64,000 nt of DNA from Pseudomonas violetae (GCF_023072615.1 NZ_JAKNRW010000019.1:35964-99963), one strand, 5' to 3'. Counted from the first letter of the stretch, positions 1-9,376 are shown. Notes: generated by a model from the sequence alone, not told the origin. A program made the numbers and translations.

Positions 1-396
1 GGCCGCGGCCTGCAACTGTTGGCCAAGGCCGGGCTGATCACCCTAAAACAGGGTGTCGGCTACAAGGCCACCGAAGAGGACATCATCGCCAATCCGAAGA
101 AAATCAAGATTCTCCAAGTCGAAGCAGTGCAATTGGTACGAGCTTACGATGACGCCGACCTGGTGCAGGGCTACCCGGCCTACATCCGCCTGTCCAAGAC
201 CTTTGACGCCGGCTCTGCCCTGCTGTTCGACGGCCTTGATCACAAGGAATACATCATCCAGTTTGTGATCCAGCCAAAGAGAAAAACCGACCCGCGCCTG
301 ATCAAGTTCGTCGACATTTACCAGCATTCGCCAGCCGTTCGCGCAGCCCTGGATCAAGCCCACGGCAAGCTCTATCAAGCTGGCTGGGAAAGCTGA
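1..396 (+). CDS. metQ: MetQ/NlpA-family substrate-binding protein, C-terminal part
   Basis: The reading frame is open from the first base of the window and ends with TGA at 394-396, so only the last 131 residues are present. The segment NPKKIKILQVEAVQL and the closing stretch on pyrimidine-binding-fold residues (VDIYQHSPAVRAAL) fit the C-terminal lobe of MetQ/NlpA periplasmic binding proteins, which deliver methionine or related sulfur compounds to a MetNI-type importer. metN starts only 2 nt after the stop, so this is the first visible gene of a metQ-metN-metI operon. The real substrate may be another organosulfur compound, because pseudomonads carry several such sets. Signal peptide and N-terminal lobe lie outside the window. 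Confidence 0.85.
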   Translation, partial: GRGLQLLAKAGLITLKQGVGYKATEEDIIANPKKIKILQVEAVQLVRAYDDADLVQGYPAYIRLSKTFDAGSALLFDGLDHKEYIIQFVIQPKRKTDPRLIKFVDIYQHSPAVRAALDQAHGKLYQAGWES

Positions 397-398
397 GA

Positions 399-1520
399 AT
401 GAACGCTGCCACCCAACTGCGACTGGATGTTCCAGAGCAACGTAATGCGCAACAAGGCGAGCGGCACCCGGACCTGAATCGCGCCCACGTGCGCTTCGTT
501 GGCCTGGGCAAAACCTACAACGGCCAGCAGGGTCCGGTAGCGGCACTGCACGGCATCGACCTGGCGATCCAGCGCGGCGAAGTGTTCGGCATCATCGGCC
601 GTAGCGGTGCCGGCAAGTCGTCGCTGATCCGCACCATTAACCGTCTCGAACAACCGAGCAGCGGTCGGGTGCTGATCGATCAGGTAGACATCGGCGAGTT
701 CGATGAAGACCGCCTGGTGGCGCTGCGCAGACGCATTGGCATGATCTTCCAGCACTTCAACCTGATGTCCGCCAAGACGGTGTGGCAGAACGTCGAGTTG
801 CCGCTGAAAGTCGCCGGAGTGCCCAAGGAAAAGCGCGAGCGCAAAGTGCGCGAGCTGCTGGAACTGGTTGGTCTGGAAGGCAAACACAAGGCCTACCCGG
901 CGCAGCTGTCCGGCGGGCAGAAACAACGAGTGGGTATCGCACGGGCCCTGGTACATGACCCGGCGATTCTCCTGTGCGACGAAGCGACTTCGGCACTGGA
1001 CCCGGAGACCACGCAATCAATCCTCGGCCTGCTGCGCGAGATCAACCAGCGCCTGGGGCTGACCATCGTGCTGATCACCCACGAGATGGCGGTGATCCGC
1101 GACATCTGCGACCGCGTGGTGGTGTTGGAGCACGGACAAATCGTCGAACAGGGCCCGGTCTGGGAAGTGTTTGGCGACCCGCAGTATGAAGTCAGCAAAA
1201 CCCTGCTCGCGCCGCTGCAGCACGCCCTGCCGCAGGAATTGCAGAGCCGTTTGCAGCCGCAACCACAGTCCCCGAACGCCGCCGTGGTGCTGCGCCTGCA
1301 GTTCACCGGCAGCGCCACTGACGAGCCCGACCTGGCCGCGTTGTTCAGCGCCCTCGGCGGTCGCGTGCGCTTGCTGCAAGGTGGTGTGGAGCGGATTCAG
1401 GGACATGCCCTCGGGCAACTGCTACTGGCGGTCTCAGGCTCGTCACTCGGGGCACAGCAATTGCGCCAACGCGCCGGGCAATGGGCGCAACAGGTAGAGG
1501 TGCTTGGCTATGTGGTTTGA
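399..1520 (+). CDS. metN: Methionine-type ABC importer, ATP-binding protein MetN
   Basis: A 373-residue ATPase that would power import of methionine or a related sulfur compound through the adjacent permease. Walker A is GRSGAGKS at residues 67-74, the Q-loop glutamine sits in IFQHFNL near 118, the ABC signature LSGGQ is at 170-174 and Walker B (LLCDE) at about 191-195. The C-terminal hundred residues after about 280 correspond to the NIL ligand-sensing domain typical of MetN, which in E. coli mediates transinhibition. About 30 extra residues precede the core domain. The gene follows metQ by 2 nt and overlaps the start of metI, so the three are translationally coupled. Confidence 0.93.
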   Translation: MNAATQLRLDVPEQRNAQQGERHPDLNRAHVRFVGLGKTYNGQQGPVAALHGIDLAIQRGEVFGIIGRSGAGKSSLIRTINRLEQPSSGRVLIDQVDIGEFDEDRLVALRRRIGMIFQHFNLMSAKTVWQNVELPLKVAGVPKEKRERKVRELLELVGLEGKHKAYPAQLSGGQKQRVGIARALVHDPAILLCDEATSALDPETTQSILGLLREINQRLGLTIVLITHEMAVIRDICDRVVVLEHGQIVEQGPVWEVFGDPQYEVSKTLLAPLQHALPQELQSRLQPQPQSPNAAVVLRLQFTGSATDEPDLAALFSALGGRVRLLQGGVERIQGHALGQLLLAVSGSSLGAQQLRQRAGQWAQQVEVLGYVV

Positions 1521-2154
1521 TCGGTTGCTGCAAGGCTTTATCGACACCTTTCTGATGGTGGGAGTGTCGTCATTGATCGCGCTGCTGGCGGGCATTCCGC
1601 TGGCGGTGATTCTGGTGACCAGCGCCAAGGGCGGCATCTACGAAGCTCCGGCGCTGAACCGCGCACTGGGTGCGTTCGTGAACCTGTTCCGCTCAATTCC
1701 GTTTTTGATCTTGATGGTGGCTTTGATTCCGTTCACCCGGCTGATCGTTGGCACCACCTACGGCGTCTGGGCTGCCGTGGTGCCCCTGACGATTGCCGCT
1801 ACGCCGTTTTTTGCGCGCATTGCCGAGGTCAGCCTGCGCGAGGTGGATCATGGGCTGATCGAAGCGGCGCAAGCGATGGGCTGCCGGCGCTGGCACATTA
1901 TCTGGCACGTGCTGTTGCCTGAAGCGCTGCCGGGGATTGTTGGCGGGTTCACCATCACCCTGGTCACCATGATCAACTCATCGGCCATGGCCGGGGCGAT
2001 TGGTGCCGGCGGGTTGGGTGACATCGCTTATCGGTACGGCTATCAGCGGTTTGATAGCCAGATCATGTTGACGGTGATTGTGTTGCTGGTGGTGTTGGTG
2101 GCGATGATCCAGCTGGGCGGGGATCGCCTGGCGCGAGGTCTCAACAAACGCTGA
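1510..2154 (+). CDS. metI: Methionine-type ABC importer, permease MetI
   Basis: A 214-residue inner-membrane permease with about five hydrophobic segments. The cytoplasmic coupling loop is visible as EAAQAMGCRRWHIIWHVLLP starting at residue 118, matching the EAA motif that docks on the ATPase. The ATG at 1510 was chosen; it overlaps the last codons of metN (stop 1518-1520). A TTG two codons upstream (1504) is possible but less likely. The family length of about 215 residues is met. Together with metN and the partial metQ it makes one complete importer. Confidence 0.92.
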   Translation: MWFDRLLQGFIDTFLMVGVSSLIALLAGIPLAVILVTSAKGGIYEAPALNRALGAFVNLFRSIPFLILMVALIPFTRLIVGTTYGVWAAVVPLTIAATPFFARIAEVSLREVDHGLIEAAQAMGCRRWHIIWHVLLPEALPGIVGGFTITLVTMINSSAMAGAIGAGGLGDIAYRYGYQRFDSQIMLTVIVLLVVLVAMIQLGGDRLARGLNKR

Positions 2155-2163
2155 CCCAGCCCC

Positions 2164-2290
2164 TTGTAGGAGCGAGCGTGCTCGCGATGGACGTCAACGA
2201 TTACGCAGGCTTACAGAACGCACGCATCGTTCTTGAATTTTTCGCGAGCAAGCTCGCTCCTACAGGGAATGCGGCTTGCTCGCGAATGGG
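2164..2290. repeat. REP pair after metI
   Basis: Two inverted copies of the Pseudomonas REP palindrome (GTAGGAGCGAGCGTGCTCGC near 2166 and GCGAGCAAGCTCGCTCCTAC near 2244), with a further half-copy near 2278. The pair can fold into one large hairpin (a REPIN) and separates the met operon from the methyltransferase gene. Confidence 0.85.
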
Positions 2291-2355
2291 CTGCGCAGCA
2301 GCCGCCTGCTTCATGGCGTATATTCGGCGCATCCCCATTGCCCGCGCAGCCCACC

Positions 2356-2985
2356 ATGAAACAGACCCCCGACGACCTGGAAAAAATCACCTCCACTACC
2401 CTGGACCATTACAACTCGGTCGCCGAGGGGTTTCGCGAGGGGACTCGTGATCATGATGTCAGCCAGAATATCGACGCGCTGTTGCGGCATATCCAGGGCA
2501 CCGCGCCGTTCGACATTCTCGATTTTGGCTGTGGCCCGGGTCGCGACCTGCAGACGTTTACCCGCATGGGCCACACGGCTGTGGGCCTCGACGGCTCTGA
2601 GCAGTTCGCGCAGATGGCGCGCACTGACAGCGGCTGTGAAGTGTGGCAGCAGGACTTTCTGAAACTGGATTTGCCTGATGAGCGCTTCGACGGGATTTTT
2701 GCCAATGCAGTGCTGTTCCATATCCCGCGCCAGGAGTTGTCGAGGGTGCTAGAGCAATTGCGCGGAGCGTTGAAGCCCGGTGGCGTGTTGTTCAGTTCAA
2801 ACCCTCGCGGGCAGAACCAGGAAGGTTGGAATGGGCCGCGGTATGGGGCTTATCACGACTGGCAGGCGTGGCAGCAATTGCTGATCGAGGCGGGGTTTGT
2901 GGAGTTGGAGCATTACTACCGGCCGGCCGGGCTGCCGCTGGAGCAGCAGCCTTGGTTGGCGAGTGTGTGGCGCAAGCCCGGGTAA
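2356..2985 (+). CDS. Class I SAM-dependent methyltransferase
   Basis: A 209-residue soluble protein. Motif I, DILDFGCGPGRD (about residues 53-64), is the glycine-rich SAM-binding loop, and the acidic end of strand beta-2 is in VGLDGSEQF (D79). A post-I motif with an acidic residue and a post-motif LKPGGVLFSSNPRG are also present, as in Methyltransf_11/25 proteins. The ATG at 2356 was chosen over an upstream in-frame start at 2233 because the latter would translate the REP sequence. The substrate cannot be told. It stands alone between two REP clusters. Confidence 0.85.
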   Translation: MKQTPDDLEKITSTTLDHYNSVAEGFREGTRDHDVSQNIDALLRHIQGTAPFDILDFGCGPGRDLQTFTRMGHTAVGLDGSEQFAQMARTDSGCEVWQQDFLKLDLPDERFDGIFANAVLFHIPRQELSRVLEQLRGALKPGGVLFSSNPRGQNQEGWNGPRYGAYHDWQAWQQLLIEAGFVELEHYYRPAGLPLEQQPWLASVWRKPG

Positions 2986-2997
2986 TCTGGCAGGACG

Positions 2998-3096
2998 CCA
3001 TCGCGGGCAAGCCCGCTTCCACAGTGATAAAGGTAGGACCACAAATGTATGATCCTCCCTGATACCTGTGGGAGCGGGCTCGCCCGCGATGAGCGC
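2998..3096. repeat. REP pair between methyltransferase and triC
   Basis: Inverted REP copies: GCGGGCAAGCCCGCTTCCAC near 3004 and GTGGGAGCGGGCTCGCCCGC near 3067. They lie just after two convergent stop codons, the position where REPs usually stabilise transcript ends. Confidence 0.85.
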
Positions 3097-3108
3097 GAAG
3101 CGCTCGCT

Positions 3109-6100
3109 TTACTGCGCGTCCGGTTTCGGCTCGCGAATTTTGTACCAGGCCACATACAGCGCCGGCAGAAACAGCAGCGTCAACAAGGTTGCGATGATGA
3201 TCCCGCCAATCATCGCGTAGGCCATCGGCCCCCAGAACACTTCCCGGGCAATCGGGATCATCCCCAGGCTCGCCGCTGCTGCCGTCAGCAGAATCGGCCG
3301 GCGCCGATGTTCTGTGGCTTGCACCACCGAGTCCCACGGCGAGTAGCCGTCTTTCTCGAAGGCCTCGATCTGCGTCACCAGGATCACCGAGTTACGGATG
3401 ATGATACCGATCAGCGCGAGAATCCCCAGGATTGCCACGAAACCCATCGGCGTGCCGGTCGGGATCAGCGCCAGCACCACGCCGATCAAGCCGAGCGGCG
3501 CGACGCTGGCGACCAGGAACAGCTTCTGCACGCTTTGCAACTGGATCATCAGGAGCGTCGCCATCAGGAACAGCATCAGTGGCACGACCTTGGCGATCGG
3601 GCCCTGAGCCTTGCCACTTTCCTCGACCGTACCACCGGTGGCGACCTTGTAGCCGACCGGCAATGTCGAGGCGAACTGGTCGATGGCCGGCTTGAGTTGT
3701 TTGACCAGATCGGTCGGCTGAATCTCATCTCGCACTGCCGCCTTGATGGTGATCGTCGGCTTGCGGTCGCGACGCCAAACCAGGGGCTGCTCAAGTTCAT
3801 ATTGCACGGTGGCGAACGATAACAGCGGAATCGACGTACCACTTGGGGTAACGATCTGCAGGTTCTGCAGGGTCTCAGGCGTGCCACGTTCGGCGTCCAC
3901 CGCGCGCCCCACCACGTTGATCAGATAGATATCGTCATCCACCTGGGTCACGGGCGCACCCACCACGATGCTGTTCATCAGGTTGGCCACGTCTTCCGAG
4001 GACAGCCCCAGCTGCCGCGCCTTGTCCTGGGCGATGTCGATGCGCAGGACTTTGCCCGGCTCGTTCCAGTCGTAGATGATCTCGCCAATGTGCGAGTTCT
4101 TGTCCAGTTCAGTGGCCAGCGCGATCGCATGCTTGCGCACTTGATCGATATCCTTGCCGCTGACCCGGTACTGGATCGGCCGCCCTACCGGCGGGCCCAT
4201 CTCCAGGGCCTGGACGTAGCTGCCAATGCCGACGAAATCCTTGCGCAGACGCTCACGCAAACGCTGGCTCAGGGCCGTGCGCGATTCCAGCCCCTTGCTG
4301 ACGATGACCAATTGCGCGTAGTACGGGTTCTGCAGTTGCTGGTCGAGGGGAAGGTAGAAACGGATCGCACCTTCACCGATGTAAGTGCTCCAGCGCACAA
4401 TGTCCGGGTCGCCCTTGAGCGTTTCTTCGAGCCTGTCCACCGCCTTGCGGGTTTCAGCGATGGAAGCGTTTTGCGGCAGGTTCAGGTCGACGAGAATTTC
4501 CGGACGGTCAGAGGACGGGAAGAACTGGTTCTGCACAAATTGCATGGAGTACACCGACGCCAAGAACAGCGCAATGGTAATTCCGATCGCCCACCAGCGA
4601 TTGCGCATGGCCCACAACATGCCCCCGTTGAACGCCCGCCCGACGCGGCCGGGTTCGGCGTTGTGCGGCTTCACATTGGCGCTGAGAATATGCACGCCGA
4701 TCACCGGGGCAAACAGCACCGCAACCACCCATGACACCAGCATCGCCACCGCGATTACCGCAAACAGCGTGAAGGTGTACTCGCCAGCCGAGCTGGCGTT
4801 GAGGCCGATCGGCACGAAGCCGGCAACGGTCACCAGCGTACCGGTGAGCATCGGGAAAGCCGTCGAGGTGTAGGCGAACGTCGCCGCCTGCTCCTTGGTT
4901 TCGCCCATTTCCAGGCGCGTGACCATCATCTCGACCGTGATCATTGCGTCGTCCACCAGCAGGCCAAGGGCAATGATCAAGGCGCCGAGGGAGATCCGCT
5001 GCATGGTAATGCCGCTGTACTCCATGAAGACGAAGACCATCGCCAGCACCAGCGGAATCGAGCAAGCCACCACCAGCCCGGCACGCACGCCGAGGCTGAT
5101 GAAGCTGACGATCAGCACGATCACCACCGCCTCGAACAGAGCGCTGGTAAAGCCGCCGACTGCTTTTTCCACCACTTCCGCCTGGTCGGAAACGCTGTGC
5201 ACGCCCACGCCCACCGGCAGGTCGGCAGTCAGTTCCTCCATGCGTTGATGCAGGGCCTTGCCGAAGTCCTGGATGTTGCCACCCTTCTTCATGGCGATTG
5301 CCAGGCCGATGGCGGTCTGGCCATTGAAACGGAATTCGGGCGTTGCCGGGTCAACGTAGCCGCGGCTAATTTCCGCGATGTCGGCCAGGCGATAGAAACG
5401 ATCATTGAGTTTGAGATTGACGTCAGCCAGGTCTTTTTCGGAATCGAACTGGCCGGAAGTGCGTACCGAGATCCGCTCTGGACCTGCCTCGATCACACCT
5501 GCAGGGGTCACCGCGTTCTGCGATTGCAGGCTCTGCACCACCTGGCGCTGATCAATGCCCAAAGCCGCGAGTTTGCGAGTGGAGAAATTCAGGTAGAGCA
5601 CTTCGTCCTGCTCGCCAACCATCTCGACTTTGCCCAACCCTGGTACGTCGCGGATCTGCGCGCGGACCTGTTCGACATAGTCGCGCAACTGGCGCAGCGA
5701 CAGTCCATCCGTGGTGAAGGCGTACACCGAACCGAACACGTCGCCGAACTCGTCGTTGAATCCCGGCCCTTGCAGGCCCTTGGGGAAGTCGCCGCGAATG
5801 TCGTTGATCTTCTTGCGCACCTGGTACCAGATTTCCGGGATGTCCTTGGCACTGGTGGTGTCGCGAAGGTAGACGAACACCGTGGATTCACCGGGTCTGG
5901 TGTAACTTTTGACGTAGTCGAGGGAGTCGAGCTCTTCGAGTTTTTTCTCGATGCGATCTGTGACCTGCTTGAGGGTTTCTTCCTGGGTCGCGCCCGGCCA
6001 ACGGGTCTGGATGACCATGGTCTTGATGGTGAACGAGGGGTCTTCCTCACGGCCCAGGTTCATGTAGGAGAACACGCCCATCAGCAGCGCGACGAACATC

Positions 6101-6162
6101 AAATACCACACAAACGACTGATGCTTGAGGGCCCATTCGGATAAATTGAAACTCCCTTTCAT
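3109..6162 (-). CDS. triC: RND efflux pump inner-membrane transporter, TriC type
   Basis: A 1017-residue proton-driven drug exporter of the inner membrane. The N-terminus (FNLSEWALKHQSFVWYLMF), the first membrane helix, two large periplasmic loops and the two TM bundles (residues about 340-550 and 860-1010) follow the RND layout. The central TM4 carries the proton-relay acidic pair in GLLVDDAMITVEMM. The sequence start closely matches my memory of P. aeruginosa TriC, which needs two adaptors and works with OpmH for triclosan efflux. It is the last gene of a three-gene minus-strand operon, starting 4 nt inside the end of triB. No outer membrane channel gene is present here. Confidence 0.88.
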   Translation of the reverse strand: MKGSFNLSEWALKHQSFVWYLMFVALLMGVFSYMNLGREEDPSFTIKTMVIQTRWPGATQEETLKQVTDRIEKKLEELDSLDYVKSYTRPGESTVFVYLRDTTSAKDIPEIWYQVRKKINDIRGDFPKGLQGPGFNDEFGDVFGSVYAFTTDGLSLRQLRDYVEQVRAQIRDVPGLGKVEMVGEQDEVLYLNFSTRKLAALGIDQRQVVQSLQSQNAVTPAGVIEAGPERISVRTSGQFDSEKDLADVNLKLNDRFYRLADIAEISRGYVDPATPEFRFNGQTAIGLAIAMKKGGNIQDFGKALHQRMEELTADLPVGVGVHSVSDQAEVVEKAVGGFTSALFEAVVIVLIVSFISLGVRAGLVVACSIPLVLAMVFVFMEYSGITMQRISLGALIIALGLLVDDAMITVEMMVTRLEMGETKEQAATFAYTSTAFPMLTGTLVTVAGFVPIGLNASSAGEYTFTLFAVIAVAMLVSWVVAVLFAPVIGVHILSANVKPHNAEPGRVGRAFNGGMLWAMRNRWWAIGITIALFLASVYSMQFVQNQFFPSSDRPEILVDLNLPQNASIAETRKAVDRLEETLKGDPDIVRWSTYIGEGAIRFYLPLDQQLQNPYYAQLVIVSKGLESRTALSQRLRERLRKDFVGIGSYVQALEMGPPVGRPIQYRVSGKDIDQVRKHAIALATELDKNSHIGEIIYDWNEPGKVLRIDIAQDKARQLGLSSEDVANLMNSIVVGAPVTQVDDDIYLINVVGRAVDAERGTPETLQNLQIVTPSGTSIPLLSFATVQYELEQPLVWRRDRKPTITIKAAVRDEIQPTDLVKQLKPAIDQFASTLPVGYKVATGGTVEESGKAQGPIAKVVPLMLFLMATLLMIQLQSVQKLFLVASVAPLGLIGVVLALIPTGTPMGFVAILGILALIGIIIRNSVILVTQIEAFEKDGYSPWDSVVQATEHRRRPILLTAAAASLGMIPIAREVFWGPMAYAMIGGIIIATLLTLLFLPALYVAWYKIREPKPDAQ

Positions 6163-7226
6163 TGCGGGCTTTCCTCGTCGATTTTTACTTTTTGCCCGGG
6201 TTTCAGGCTGTTCACGCCGGCGCTGACCACGCGCTCGCCAGACTTCACGCCGTCGGCCAGTACCACCGTGCTGTCAGTGCGGCTGATGAGGTGAACGTCT
6301 CGCGGCGAAACGGTTTGGGTTTGTGCATCGATCACCCAGATTCGCGACTTGCCATCGACCTCTTGCAAGGCGCTGACCGGCAATTCGATCCGCGGCTTGA
6401 TCGCCGAGCTGAGGGTCACGCTGATGGCTGTGCCCAGGCGAAAACCCGGTGGCGAATCGGTCAAGGTCAGGCGCGCGCGCCGGGTGCGAGTTGCACTTTG
6501 CGCCTGGGGTTCGATTTCGCGAACGATGGCGGTGGCGGTGGTGCTCGGATCGAGCTGCGAGGCGACCTGGAACACCACATCCGTGGGCAACTGGTCGACC
6601 AGGGTGTCCGGCAGGTCGATCACCGCTTCCTTTATATCAGGCCGCGCCAGGGTCACCACTTGCTGACCTGCAGTGACGACTTGGCCGGCTTCGGCATTCC
6701 ACGCGGTGACGATGGCCTTGTGGTCGGTGCGCAGCTCGACGTAGCCAAGTTGGTCTTTGGCCTGATCGACGGCCGCCTTGGCTTGATCAAGGGACGCCTG
6801 GGTGGTTTTCAGGTCAGTCTGGGCGATGTCCAACTGGGCCTGCGCGCCCACCCCGCGATTGAACAGCTCCTGCTGGCGTCGGGCATTGGCCTGGGCGTTG
6901 ATGAACTGAGCCTGGATCTTCGCCAGATCGCCCTGGGCAGCGCGCAGCTGGTTCTGCTGATCCGTGGGATCAAGTGTGGCAAGCAAGGCGCCCTTCTCGA
7001 CTTCGGCACCCACATCGACATTACGGCTGGCAATGCGCCCGGGCACGCGGAAGCCGACGTTGCTCTCATAACGCGCCTGGATATTGCCGGCGAAGCGCCC
7101 GAGATTTTCCTCGTTGAGCGCCAGCACCTTGATGAACAGCACCGGACGCACCGGCTCCGGTGGCGCTTCTTTCTTCGAGCAGGCCGCCAGCATGACGCTG
7201 GCTAAAACCAGCAACAGGCGCTTCAT
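6159..7226 (-). CDS. triB: RND efflux periplasmic adaptor lipoprotein, TriB type
   Basis: A 355-residue membrane fusion protein. The signal peptide ends in the lipobox MLAAC (Cys at about 16), so it is anchored as a lipoprotein. It then shows the barrel-sandwich (lipoyl-like) half-motifs around VDVGAEVEKGALLATLDP and the matching AIVTAWNAEAGQVVTAGQ, with a long alpha-helical hairpin rich in Gln/Ala between them (about 90-165), and a beta-barrel domain after. It overlaps the upstream adaptor gene and triC by 4 nt on each side, so the three proteins are likely made in fixed ratio. Assignment as TriB rests on gene order. Confidence 0.85.
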   Translation of the reverse strand: MKRLLLVLASVMLAACSKKEAPPEPVRPVLFIKVLALNEENLGRFAGNIQARYESNVGFRVPGRIASRNVDVGAEVEKGALLATLDPTDQQNQLRAAQGDLAKIQAQFINAQANARRQQELFNRGVGAQAQLDIAQTDLKTTQASLDQAKAAVDQAKDQLGYVELRTDHKAIVTAWNAEAGQVVTAGQQVVTLARPDIKEAVIDLPDTLVDQLPTDVVFQVASQLDPSTTATAIVREIEPQAQSATRTRRARLTLTDSPPGFRLGTAISVTLSSAIKPRIELPVSALQEVDGKSRIWVIDAQTQTVSPRDVHLISRTDSTVVLADGVKSGERVVSAGVNSLKPGQKVKIDEESPQ

Positions 7227-8326
7227 GGCTGGTTCCCCACTTCAAGATCCTTGTAGGTGTTCTCGGCGATTTCGACCTTCGCCCCAGGGTGCAACAACTG
7301 GCCGCCGGCGGTGACGACTCTGTCACCAGCGTTCAGGCCGTCGCTAATAATGACTTTGCCGGTCAGGTATCGGCCAACAGTGACCGTATGCAGCTCCACC
7401 TTGCCTTCGCCATCCACTTTCCACACGGCAGGCTCACTGATTTTTTTGGTCAGCGCCGACCACGGCAGCACGACGGCGGTTTTGCCCGGAGTCTTGGCCG
7501 TAGCGCTCACCACCGAACCCAACTGCATGCCATCAGGCAAACCATCGAGTGTGACCTTGACCTGTACAGTGCCGCTTTGCGCAGAGACGGCTGGGGTAAC
7601 TTCGCGCACGGTGCCAGTGGTCTTGATCGAGGGGTCGTCGAGCAGGCTGACGACCACCGTTTTGTCCTCCGGGGCTTGGGTCAGCAGCGACTCATAGACG
7701 TTGAACACCGCATCGCGCTCGCCGTCCCGGGCCAGACTGAAAATCGGCACCGTAGCCTGCACCACCTGGCCGACTTCAGCCTGGCGCGCGGTAATCACGC
7801 CCGGTGCGTCGGCAATCAGTGAGGTGTAGCTCAGTTGCTCACGGGCATTGGCCAGTTGCGCTTGGGCGGCGGCCAGCGCGCTTTGGCTGCTACGCAGTGC
7901 GGCTTGGGCGGAATCGTATTCGCTGTGGCTGGTGTAGCCCTTGGGCAGGAGCTTTTGCTGGCGTACGAACGCCGCGGCGGTCTGTTTGACCCGCGCCTGT
8001 TCGGCGGTGACCTGGGCTTGCGCCGAGTCGACGTTGGTCTGCAGGGCCTTGGGGTCCAGCTTGGCCAACACCTGCCTGGCCGTCACGCGATCCCCGACAT
8101 CGACCATACGCTGGATGATCTTGCCGCCGACCCGGAACGACAGTTCGGTCTGCACCCGTGCCTGGACATCCCCCGTGAGGGTCACCGAGGCTGCGTAATC
8201 CGCCGGTTTGACCTCCTGCACGAACACCCGTGGACGGTCCTTCTCGACCGGTTTTTCGTCACCGCAGGCAGTCAACAAAGCCACAAGGCTCAGCCCAACC
8301 ACCAGTTTTAATCCAGGACCAGCCAT
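7223..8326 (-). CDS. triA: RND efflux periplasmic adaptor lipoprotein, TriA type
   Basis: A 367-residue membrane fusion protein, first gene of the tri operon. The lipobox is LLTAC near residue 21. Lipoyl half-motifs lie around VDVGDRVTARQVLAKLDP and GVITARQAEVGQVVQA, flanking a coiled-coil hairpin. The ATG at 8326 is preceded by a good ribosome site (AAAGGAG). Having two different adaptors in front of a single RND gene is the hallmark of the Tri pump. The 180 bp upstream of it holds no regulator gene; a CAGGG-N11-CCCTG inverted repeat at 8384-8404 is a possible operator, but this is weak. Confidence 0.85.
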   Translation of the reverse strand: MAGPGLKLVVGLSLVALLTACGDEKPVEKDRPRVFVQEVKPADYAASVTLTGDVQARVQTELSFRVGGKIIQRMVDVGDRVTARQVLAKLDPKALQTNVDSAQAQVTAEQARVKQTAAAFVRQQKLLPKGYTSHSEYDSAQAALRSSQSALAAAQAQLANAREQLSYTSLIADAPGVITARQAEVGQVVQATVPIFSLARDGERDAVFNVYESLLTQAPEDKTVVVSLLDDPSIKTTGTVREVTPAVSAQSGTVQVKVTLDGLPDGMQLGSVVSATAKTPGKTAVVLPWSALTKKISEPAVWKVDGEGKVELHTVTVGRYLTGKVIISDGLNAGDRVVTAGGQLLHPGAKVEIAENTYKDLEVGNQP

Positions 8327-8504
8327 GCAGACTCCTTTGCGTAGTACGGGCGTGCGATTGTCGATACGACTGTGAGCTTAGAACAGGGTTCAACCTTCGC
8401 CCTGGAGAAGCTCGCAAAGACTGCCATCTTATGTTTTTTGTGGCTCAAACCCCTGTTGAAAGCAAAAGATCGGCGCAACTTCGGGGTGGCGGCACTCGCT
8501 GGCG

Positions 8505-9287
8505 TTAAAGACGAATGTTTTTATTGATCTCGTCAATGCTGGAAGGATCGGCGCTCGTGCGGCTCACGTGGTCATGAGCCAGCGAATTGCTCGCTCTGCG
8601 CGTACTGGTCGGCGAAGAAGCCGGTGTCGAAGGGACGACAGGGTCAGGGGGAGCGGATGGCTGCAGTGCCTTGGGATTTTTATAGACTGCCGGCTTGGGC
8701 CCGCTGAAAGCCTTTTGCAGCGCAGCAGCCCTGTTTACCTTATGAGCGCGAAAAGCGTAACCAACCGACACCACCGTTGGAATCATGGACAGCACGCTCA
8801 ACGCTGCCATGACAATGAGCAGCGGATTCTGGGCAGAGTTATCCGGGTCACTGGCATTCATGCTGGCCCTCGCAGTGCCTACCACTCCACTTATAAAACC
8901 CGTCACTGCTGCTGCGGCGCCCCAGTAAACGGCTTTTCTTCCAAAAGCTGCAGATAGCGGCGAGCTTGCGGTTTTCATTCCCACAACAGACAGGCCTGCG
9001 CAAGCCAGCCCGGCAGTACCTGACACCAAACCCACGACATTTATTCCAACGACCAACGGCGCTATCCATTGGCCAGTTGGGTCGGTGAAATTTACTGGAT
9101 CGCCCTGACAATTGGCGTACGAATTCGACCCGCCGCGACTGAACGGACTCAACTTGTCAGGACCGTTAAAGCGCATCAGCACCGGGTTGAACGCACGATG
9201 ACCGTTACCCAGCAGGTAGTGCCCGGTGACCGCGTCACACCGTTCGCCGCTGAAATTCAGCAAACTGCTCAATCCGCTCGGCGACAC
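8505..9287 (-). CDS. Truncated orphan Rhs-core protein with hydrophobic C-terminal tip
   Basis: A 260-residue product that begins in the middle of the Rhs core. Residues about 10-75 carry the conserved Rhs-associated core (YLLGNGHRAFNPVLMRF, then a DPTG end). After DPTG come three or four hydrophobic segments (about 75-185), then a Pro/Ser-rich tail. The only start is GTG at 9287, directly preceded in frame by TGA TAG, and a transcription terminator lies 27 nt further upstream. The usual 60-70 residues seen at the start of the related genes at 34392 and 58577 are missing. It is probably a 5'-truncated copy, expressed weakly or not at all. The tip resembles a membrane-acting domain but matches nothing I recognise. 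Confidence 0.6.
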   Translation of the reverse strand: MSPSGLSSLLNFSGERCDAVTGHYLLGNGHRAFNPVLMRFNGPDKLSPFSRGGSNSYANCQGDPVNFTDPTGQWIAPLVVGINVVGLVSGTAGLACAGLSVVGMKTASSPLSAAFGRKAVYWGAAAAVTGFISGVVGTARASMNASDPDNSAQNPLLIVMAALSVLSMIPTVVSVGYAFRAHKVNRAAALQKAFSGPKPAVYKNPKALQPSAPPDPVVPSTPASSPTSTRRASNSLAHDHVSRTSADPSSIDEINKNIRL

Positions 9288-9313
9288 CTATCAGAAATGC
9301 GAGTAAAGGGCAT

Positions 9314-9350
9314 AAAAAAACGCCGACGCTGTATCAGCCGTCGGCGTTTG
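9314..9350 (-). terminator. Rho-independent terminator of metQ
   Basis: An 11-bp stem (AAACGCCGACG paired with CGTCGGCGTTT) and, on the minus strand, a run of seven T after the stem. It lies 27 nt after the metQ stop codon. Confidence 0.9.
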
Positions 9351-9376
9351 CAACCGTGATGTGGTTAGCGAAGAAA

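Noticed and set aside
3109..6144. Long plus-strand frames opposite triC and other large genes
   Set aside because: They are mirror frames of GC-rich coding regions; the minus-strand genes carry the recognisable motifs.
8384..8404. CAGGG-N11-CCCTG repeat upstream of triA as a MerR-type operator
   Set aside because: The dyad is short, the promoter spacing expected for MerR control is not evident and no regulator gene lies nearby.
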